64,000 nucleotides of DNA from Epiperipatus broadwayi (taxonomy: Eukaryota > Onychophora > Udeonychophora > Euonychophora > Peripatidae), in assembly GCA_028023455.1 (NCBI GenBank), contig JAQFVV010006306.1, positions 4,297,859 to 4,361,858 of the forward strand. The letters are read 5' to 3'. The first letter of the stretch is position 1. Each line of letters begins with the position of its first letter. Made by a program: the position numbers and the translations under genes. Under the pieces are notes generated by a model that ran no database searches, was not told the origin of the DNA, and was given only the letters and a program-made list of their open reading frames with translations. Positions 57,250-64,000 of the stretch are shown here, in pieces.

Positions 57250-58682
57250 TGTAACGTTTTTTGTATTACTAGGCCACTATACGCCTCAAATTTATATTTG
57301 AGCGTGAGTTGATCAAGCTGTATCAAAAGAAAAAAGAAAGTTGTATTTCTCTTCTCAACACAGATATTTTTCCTGATCAACTTCGGCCTAGAACTATTAC
57401 CGAGTACAATCGTGAGCAGAACCAGTTTTTAATTTCTACTTGAGGGCGCCAGAGTCGTTAGACCCACTGAGACTGCGTCAAACATATTGTAGCCCGTAAG
57501 GTAATAATTATACGATCTGAGTTAACATTCTCGTTAAAAAGAAGATATCCCCATTTTTTCTTAATTACGGAAATTAAATCTATCAAAAAAAAAAATTTGT
57601 ATACCGATCTAAGTTAAATAACTAAAGGTAAAACTTAAATAGAATAGCATTAATTTTATACACGTACAATGAAAGTGAAGTTAATAATAAAGATTTATTC
57701 TAACTCGTCAAGCATTCAATATTTATGATTAAGACAAAATTACAATGTTGGAAAAGATTGTGCATATGAATTCAATAATTTGATTCAAATATTGGAGTAA
57801 TAATTATTTAGTCTTATTTTCCGTAGTAACAGTTTGGTTCATTTCTCAGTTCGCAAATCTTCTGATCCAAGAAAAATTTATGGGATAACATTTCCATTCA
57901 ACTCACTATTCATAAAGCTTTATGTAAAAAAATTATGGCCATTTACTTACCGGTAAGTTGACATTAAGTAGGTCATTGATCTTCCCGACGTACAATTCAG
58001 TTAGTGGGAAGTCCACAGTAGTTGTTTTTCTTTTAGTTTTATTTCCGAATCTCCGATCTAATTTAGGTAGCCAGATGACGATCTAGGTGACTTTTTTCGA
58101 GAGAAAGTGTCGGCAAACGATAGAGTTCTACTCACTCATGGCGAGCGATTTCAGTTCGTATCTAAGTGGACACATTTTATTAAAAAAATACGAGGCACTT
58201 CAAATTGCTCAGCACTATTGGAACAATAAGAGAAAGAAGACCCCTTTTCAAATCTGTTGGCTCCTTTTATACTCCTAGATTCTTTTTAGAAGCTCTGCGC
58301 ACGTTCCTTTTTCTTTCTTTGTTCTACTTTATAAACTTCTACATTATTCTCCTTTTCTTATTACAAAGTCTGTTTTTCCGTTAAGAATTTCTGCCATTTT
58401 TAATTACTATCAGAAAGTTGTTTCTGATAGCAATCTTTCACCTTTTGAAATTTCCTTTCACTATTTGAATCAATGATTCAATATGCACTTTCCAACATTG
58501 AATTTATTTTAGTTAACTTATTTCTAAAAAAAAAGAAAAATTAAACTTTCACTGTACGTTTTTTTTTTTTAAAACATTATGTTACAAAAAAAAAATAAAG
58601 ATCGTGTTCGCTCTCCTTTCTTTTTTTTATAATACCTAATATTAAAAAGTAATTTGTACTTTATATATAAATAAATGGTACA
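57250..58682 (-). repeat. 3' LTR of the younger Ty3/gypsy element
   Basis: 1433 bp, ends TGTAAC and GGTACA, so TG...CA in both orientations. Near-identical to 62612-64000. In coding orientation the sequence before it is CATTCCCCTGCCCCGGTGA, pyrimidine-rich rather than the usual purine tract. A 63-codon open frame at 58087-58278 (plus) recurs in the other LTR only because the LTRs are duplicates. Confidence 0.85.
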
Positions 58683-58746
58683 ATATCACCGGGGCAGGGG
58701 AATGAGAATAAAATATGGGTTTGAACTAATTTTATTCTTAATGTCT

Positions 58747-59322
58747 TTATGGAGTACTTCTAACCCATGTCCTAGTCTTATATGGTTTCAGTGACCTAGC
58801 GTTATAGGTACCCCTTTCTCCTTCACCATTCTTTAAAGTGAAAGCATTTGGACCATCCTGTCGGCTGATTTGGTAAGGTCCCTCATACAAATTTTGGAAC
58901 TTTTTAAAAATATGCTTCCCAGTTTGACTCACAGGGTTCGTTTTTACCCATACTGTATCCCCTGTTTTAAACTTATCAGTCAGGCCTCCTTTCTGCTGGG
59001 TTCGGAGCTTGGCACAGTGTTCCAATTTTTTTCTTGCTTCTTCATGATCTCTCCCTTTATCAATGTTTTCTGGACCAGCGGGTAACTTGGATTGGTACAA
59101 TCTAGGTATTGCTTGTCCGAAGTGAAGTCTTACAGGTGCAAATCTGGTAGATTCATTATGAGACCAATTTATGAAATTTAACACCCTTGGGAGTTGTTTC
59201 ACCCATCCTCTATGGTTGGATGCAGAATATACCCTGAAGAGGTGTCCTAACTCTCTCATCACCCGCTCACAAGGGTTTGATTGCAGATTTTGTATGGATG
59301 ACAATATGTGTTTTACCTCCAT
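58747..59322 (-). pseudogene. Ty3 integrase C-terminal part
   Basis: Includes NPCERVMRELGHLFRVYSAS with the third catalytic acid (Glu) of the DDE core, FINWSHNESTRFAPVRLHFG, then the GPY/F-type module VWVKTNPVSQTGKH, FKKFQNLYEGPYQI. It ends 65 bases before the 3' LTR. The second catalytic Asp (ILSDHGTPF) lies just upstream, around 59365, in another frame. Confidence 0.75.
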
Positions 59323-59394
59323 CCTCTATCTACTGTTGCCAATCATAAGATGTGAACGGCGTACCATGGTCTGACAAAATAGCTTTTGGTTTGC

Positions 59395-59793
59395 CTACCC
59401 TTTTAAAATATCGTACCTCAAGGCTCGTTTGGCATTCTTGGTATTGGCTTGGGTCACCGTATATGCTGACACCCATTTTGAAAAAAGGTCATATACTACT
59501 AGTAGATATTTCATTTTCCCGAAAGCTGGCAATGGTCCATAGAAATCAATAGCCACCAGGTCATTGGGTTCTTTAGGGATGATAGAATTCAATGGACCTT
59601 GATACGACTTGTTTGCTGGTTTTGTCTTCTGACACATTTCACATGAGCTTACTATCCTGGTGACCTGTGCTCTAATATTCGGCCAGTGGAACCATGTCCT
59701 CAATAAGGCTTCCACTTTATTTACACCATAGTGCCTATACAAATGATGTGTGTAGTCAATAAGTCCTTCCTGTAAACTTTCTGGTATGATCAT
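59395..59793 (-). pseudogene. Ty3 integrase zinc domain and start of core
   Basis: The HHCC zinc domain is THHLYRHYGVNK...SCEMCQKTK. The first catalytic Asp is in AIDFYGPLP, followed by YLLVVYDLFSKWVSAY. It stops at a frame change beyond ALRYDILKG. Same frame as the pieces at 59797-60084 and 60145-60963; a TGA separates it from the former. Confidence 0.8.
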
Positions 59794-59796
59794 TTT

Positions 59797-60084
59797 TCAT
59801 TGATCCCTTCGAGGGTCGGTGATATGCCATAGTATCCCTTCTTTCAGGCAGTATCTCTCATCAGTGTTAGCATCTGCTGTCTCTCCCGCTTCATCTTTGT
59901 CTTCTAGTTGATCAATAATTTTCTTGTAGGTCGGGCTTTGCCGTTGTACCTTTCCTAAGTGTCTCAATCCTTCTTCTACTACAGCGTCTGTTTCTAATTC
60001 TACACTTGCCAAACAGATATCTTCCATCTGCAAATGGTCCTGGGTATCAGGAACAATATTCCGGCTCAATGTGTCGGCTACCAC
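59797..60084 (-). pseudogene. Ty3 RNase H-integrase connector
   Basis: Begins ADTLSRN (the conserved 'vADaLSR' end of RNase H) and runs through an acidic linker to YCLKEGILWHITDPR, the start of the integrase N-terminal extension. A TGA (59797-59799) replaces a sense codon after RRDQ. Confidence 0.7.
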
Positions 60085-60144
60085 ATTTTCGGTGCCCTTA
60101 CAATACTGGATGGAATAATTGAACTCCTGGAGAAAAAGGCTCCA

Positions 60145-60963
60145 TCAGATTAGCCTACTATTTGTTAAATAACTGTGATTTAAGAACTCTAGGCTCTTAT
60201 GATCTGTCCTAACAATCGTTTCCGATCCTATCAAGAATTGGCGGAACTTCTGAAATGCCCACACCACAGCCTCTTTCTCTGTTACACAGTGATTAATCTC
60301 TGCACCTCTCAGTGGTCTGCTGACAAAATAAATTACACCCCAGGTACCATCCTCTTGAGCTTGCATAAGAGCAGCACCTAACCCATACCCACTACTATCT
60401 ACCTGAACAATAAACGGTTTCCTTAAGTCAGGGTAAACCAACATCACTTGACTAAGGAATTTCTCTTTAATAACCCTAAAATTGGTCTCATGCTCTTCCG
60501 TCCATTTCCATGACGTTCCCTTACGTAATAATTGCAGCAGAGGCTCCATGTCTGAAGCAAAGTTTTTGTAAAATTTATTGTAGAAATTACACATCCCCAA
60601 AAACGATCTCACCTGTTTTGGTGTTCGAGGGGCTGGGAAATCTCGTATTGCCTGGATTTTGTCCGGGTGGGGTCTAATTCCATTGGCATTAATTAAGTGC
60701 CCTAAGAAATTCACTTCTTCCGCTGCTAAACAGCTTTTTTGCAAATTAATGCGAATATCCTTCATATTGCACTCTTGTAGAAACAACTTGAAGTGATGTA
60801 AGTGTTCCTGGGCGTTATTGGATGCAATAATCACATCATCCATGTAAACAGTGATTAACTTTTTGATTTCCGGGCACAGCACACGATCGAGACATTTTAG
60901 CAGGCCTGCTCCACTATTCTTGAGACCAAAAGGCATTCTGTTAAATTGGTACTTATATACCAT
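60145..60963 (-). pseudogene. Ty3 reverse transcriptase (palm, thumb) and RNase H
   Basis: FNRMPFGLKNSGAGL (RT motif B), ITVYMDDVIIAS (catalytic YMDD), NFLGHLINANGI, KQVRSFLGMCNFYNKF (connection). RNase H: FIVQVDSSGYGLGAALMQ with the first Asp, CVTEKEAVVWAFQKFRQFL with the Glu, RTDHKSLEFL with the second Asp. It ends in TGA after NSRLI where the frame clearly continues (WSLFLQEF). Confidence 0.85.
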
Positions 60964-61870
60964 TATATCGAAATGCTGTGTACTTCCAGTCAGCAGGGTG
61001 TAACCTGATCTGCCAATAGCTGGCAGTCAGATCTAACGTGGAAAATATCTTTTTTCCCTGGAATTTATTTACCAACTCATTAATTGGAGGTGGAACATTT
61101 TGATCTGGCCATGTAATCTTGTTCAATTGCCTGGCATCCAAACACAGTCGTATGGTTCCATCTTTTTTTTTTACAACCACCAATGGGTTATTATATGCTG
61201 ACGAACCCTTAGTGATAATATCCCACTCCTCCATTTTAGCTAGTTCTCTCTCTACCTCAGCTCTATAGTGGTGTGGCACTGGGTATGATCTTGCCTGGTA
61301 TGGTGTACTGTCAGTGATCTTGATCCTGTGCTCATACCCTTTAATAACCCCGGGTTTATCTGAAAAATTCAATTTATATTCATTTAAGACTTCTTTTAGG
61401 TCCTCTTTCCATCCTTCCTTCACTCCCTTTATTACTTCATCAATCCGTGCCTCTATTGAAGGCTGTTCTATCTCAACCTCCATATTACATACATTTTGCT
61501 GGTTCATTCTCATCCGCGACCCAAACTCCACTTCTTCCCCATCACAGATAATCTTTTCATCTTTATAATTGATCACACACCCAGTTTTGTGCATAAAATC
61601 TGACCCCAATATGGCTTCATGTACCAACCCTTTTAGAATTAATAGCGTGTGGGGCATAATTTTATCCCCTATCTTAATTTGCACCCAAACCTGTTTTGAG
61701 CCCAATTGTGCCTTTTTGTTATTTGCTAATGTTATTAGCGTGCTTTTCACTGGTAGAGTTGGTATCTCTATGGGTTGGCTTCGCATGCGCTCATACGTTG
61801 TTTCTGACATTATGAATATCTGGCTGCCAGAATTCCACAATGTCTCTACTTTGACATCGTTTATTTGCAA
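60953..61870 (-). pseudogene. Ty3 protease and RT fingers
   Basis: Protease: VETLWNSGSQIFIMSE then EAILGSDFM (flap and ILG block). The active-site Asp of the usual D(S/T)G is Asn (NSG), so the protease should be inactive. Then a long linker (RMRMNQQNVCNMEVEIEQPS), and RT motifs YPVPHHYRAEVEREL, GSSAYNNPLVVVKKKDGTIR, LCLDARQLNKIT and FSTLDLTASYWQIRLH (first catalytic Asp). It ends by a frame change at YTAFRYNG just before the next RT piece, overlapping it by 11 bases. Confidence 0.85.
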
Positions 61871-61968
61871 AACAACCTTTGGGCATTCTTGAGATGTGTA
61901 CTTAATCGATTCGCCATCTCACTCACAAATAAGATTATCTATCCTCTTTTCTTCTGTTGTTCTACTGA

Positions 61969-62184
61969 TCACTTTATTTCTTTTCTTTTTCCTTTTTTTT
62001 TTACTGGTTCTTTTATTTCTTCTTTTAATTCTCTGACCATCTCTGCCATTTCTTTTTTTATTTCTTCTTTGAATTCTGTCATGCATTCGTATAATAGTTT
62101 TTTTTTATTAAGGGTTCCATGCCCTCTTAATTCTTCCGCACTTTCTGCCATATTTTGTATATTTTTATTACTTCTCAATTTCAT
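61969..62184 (-). pseudogene. Truncated gag start (coiled coil)
   Basis: Seventy-one residues: MKLRSNKNIQNMAE, then a Lys/Glu-rich helix (CMTEFKEEIKKEMAEMVREL) ending in KKKGKRKE and a stop. It resembles the N-terminal coiled coil of arthropod Ty3 Gag. Capsid and zinc-knuckle coding sequence are missing; only ~100 bases separate it from the protease frame. The older copy has the same compressed layout. Confidence 0.5.
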
Positions 62185-62590
62185 ATATGGCCGTGTTGCT
62201 TATTTTTGCTACCGTAAACAAAATCTTAACGCTATCAATTGTTACGATATAAATACAATATTTTATTTTGTTTTGCTAATAAATTCGTTCACCGACACCC
62301 CTCTCTTTTATCACCCTATAATCTCCCGTCCCCTTCTACCTTTATCGTCACTTCTTACCTTTGATCGGTTTTATTTATTATTTAATAATTTATACGCTAT
62401 TATTTTCTTTCAATATAGCCTTCTTTAAAATCCTACTCTAAAAAAAAACTTTTGTAATCGTACGCAATAACTTTTTAGATTTGCGCACTATTTGTGGTCA
62501 TATTTATTTTCCGGCTACGGACATTAAATTCTCAATTTTATGCCGTTTTTTAAATTTTCTCAGGTCGTGGTTTTTTTTTTCTTTTCGTTA

Positions 62591-62610
62591 GCCTCGAGTT
62601 GGGCAAGCCA
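62591..62610 (-). promoter_or_regulatory. Putative primer-binding site
   Basis: One base inside the 5' LTR end the minus strand reads TGGCTTGCCCAACTCGAGGC. It starts TGG, as expected for pairing with a tRNA 3' CCA. The older copy has TGGCTTCCCAATGCGGGACT in the same place. The pattern loosely resembles the tRNA-Lys type site, but I do not assign a tRNA. Confidence 0.5.
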
Positions 62611-62611
62611 T

Positions 62612-64000
62612 TGTAACGTTTTTCGTATTACGAGGCCACTATACACCTCAAATTTATATTTGAGCGTGAGTTGATCAAGCTGTATCAAAAGAAAAAAGAA
62701 AGTTGTATTTCTATTCTCAACACAGCTATTTTTCCTGATCAACTTCGGCCTAGAACTATTACCGAGTACAATCGTGAGCAGAACCAGTTTTTAATTTCTA
62801 CTTGAGGGCGCCAGAGTCGTTAGACCCACTGAGACTGCGTCAAACATATTGTAGCCCGTAAGGTAATAATTATACGATCTGAGTTAACATTCTCGTTAAA
62901 AAGAAGATATCCCCATTTTTTCTTAATTACGGAAATTAAATCTATCAAAAAAAAAAAATTTGTATACCGATCTAAGTTAAATAACTAAAGGTAAAACTTA
63001 AATAGAATAGCATTAATTTTATACACGTACAATGAAAGTGAAGTTAATAATAAAGATTTATTCTAACTCGTCAAGCATTCAATATTTATGATTAAGACAA
63101 AATTACAATGTTGGAAAAGATTGTGCATATGAATTCAATAATTTGATTCAAATATTGGAGTAATAATTATTTAGTCTTATTTTCCGTAGTAACAGTTTGG
63201 TTCATTTCTCAGTTCGCAAATCTTCTGATCCAAGAAAAATTTATGGGATAACATTTCCATTCAACTCACTATTCATAAAGCTTTATGTAAAAAAATTATG
63301 GCCATTTACTTACCGGTAAGTTGACATTAAGTAGGTCATTGATCTTCCCGACGTACAATTCAGTTAGTGGGTAGTCCGCAGTAGTTGTTTTTCTTTTAGT
63401 TTTATTTCCGAATCTCCGATCTAATTTAGGTAGCCAGATGACGATCTAGGTGACTTTTTTCGAGAGAAAGTGTTGGCAAACGATAGAGTTCTACTCACTC
63501 ATGGCGAGCGATTTCAGTTCGTATCTAAGTGGACACATTTTATTAAAAAAATACGAGGCACTTCAAATTGCTCAGCACTATTGGAACAATAAGAGAAAAA
63601 AGACCCCTTTTCAAATCTGTCGGCTCCTTTTATACTCCTAGATTCTTTTTAGAAGCTCTGTGCACGTTTCTTTTTCTTTCTTTGTTCTACTTTATAAACT
63701 TCTACATTATTCTCTTTTTCTTAATACAAAGTCTGTTTTTCCGTTAAGAATTTCTGCCATTTTTAATTACTATCAGAAAGTTGTTTCTGATAGCAATCTT
63801 TCACCTTTTGAAATTTCCTTTCACTATTTGAATCAATGATTCAATATGCACCTTCCAACATTGAATTTATTTTAGTTAACTTATTTCTAAAAAAAAGAAA
63901 AATTAAACTTTCACTGTACGTTTTTTTTTTCTTTAAAACATTATGTTACAAAAAAAAATAAAGATCGTGTTCGCTTCTCCTTTCTTTTTTTTATAATACC
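62612..64000 (-). repeat. 5' LTR of the younger Ty3/gypsy element, truncated by the window end
   Basis: Starts TGTAACGTTTTTCGTATTAC at 62612 and is still matching the other LTR at the last base. By comparison about 44 bases are missing from the window. Differences from the 3' LTR are mostly single transitions. Confidence 0.85.

Larger units (their letters stand above)
57250..64000 (-). mobile_element. Younger Ty3/gypsy retrotransposon, runs off the window
   Basis: Minus-strand order from the right: 5' LTR (64000+ to 62612), primer site, short gag start, protease, RT, RNase H, integrase, 3' LTR (58682-57250). The LTRs differ at roughly 16 substitutions plus a few homopolymer indels over ~1389 compared bases by my count (~99%), so insertion is recent. 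The coding region nevertheless has in-frame TGAs (59797-59799, 60145-60147), a frame change at 60955-60963, two more near 59395-59322, and no capsid or nucleocapsid. It therefore cannot be autonomous. Confidence 0.85.

Noticed and set aside
58087-58278. A 63-codon plus-strand open frame that recurs almost unchanged at 63450-63641
   Set aside because: The recurrence comes from the duplicated LTRs. It is antisense to the element and has no recognisable domain.
61865-62428. 187-codon plus-strand open frame
   Set aside because: Antisense to the gag start and leader of the Ty3 element; Ser/Phe-rich composition mirrors the purine-rich coding strand.

Overview
The window looks like AT-rich nuclear DNA from an invertebrate animal, probably an arthropod. 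The reasons are a spliced BED-finger gene with a long intron, a caspase retro-pseudogene, Ty3/gypsy, Penelope-like and non-LTR retrotransposons, hAT and TA-target MITEs, and tRNA-derived SINEs. I cannot name the species. Almost everything else is mobile or repeated DNA. Only one gene looks intact.

Layout. 1-7 kb: a non-LTR fragment, then a nearly intact Penelope-like element (PLE, minus strand, about 4250-6650) between two ~370-405 bp pseudo-LTRs that each carry a tRNA-like module. 7-10 kb: a decayed endonuclease-type LINE. 10.7-23 kb: inverted repeats, palindromes and MITEs. 23.26-36.65 kb: a two-exon gene for a hAT-transposase-derived BED protein. Its 10,980-bp intron is packed with repeats, including a backward hAT fragment. 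38.3-38.9 kb: a broken executioner-type caspase copy with a decayed A-rich tail. 40-43 kb: an RTE-type LINE tail and a minisatellite. 47.58-54.50 kb: an old, complete but ruined Ty3 element (+), carrying a hAT MITE with a perfect 8-bp target duplication. 57.25-64.0 kb: a younger Ty3 element of the same family (-) with ~99% identical LTRs. It runs off the window end.

The most unusual content is a set of small interspersed repeats that carry hammerhead-ribozyme folds (CTGATGA, stem II, GAAA, very short stem III, cleavage triplet, stem I). I distinguish four families. A: inverted-repeat units, seven loci, with ribozymes in both arms when complete. B: ~309-bp units in a tandem array plus inverted copies. 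C: an inverted pair at 10.7-11.2 kb plus a half copy at 56.8 kb. D: a palindrome at 39 kb. The PLE pseudo-LTRs and a fifth foldback family (F) hold weaker hammerhead-like cores. Their size, tandem or inverted layout and minimal stem III recall the PLE hammerheads and retrozymes described in animals. I infer that they are non-autonomous, ribozyme-processed retroelements, possibly mobilised by PLE enzymes. Several lie in sense orientation inside the intron of the BED gene.

The Ty3 family is also odd: both copies keep LTRs, a primer-site-like sequence and pol remains, but have only a short coiled-coil gag start and no capsid or nucleocapsid. This suggests a gag-deficient lineage moved in trans.
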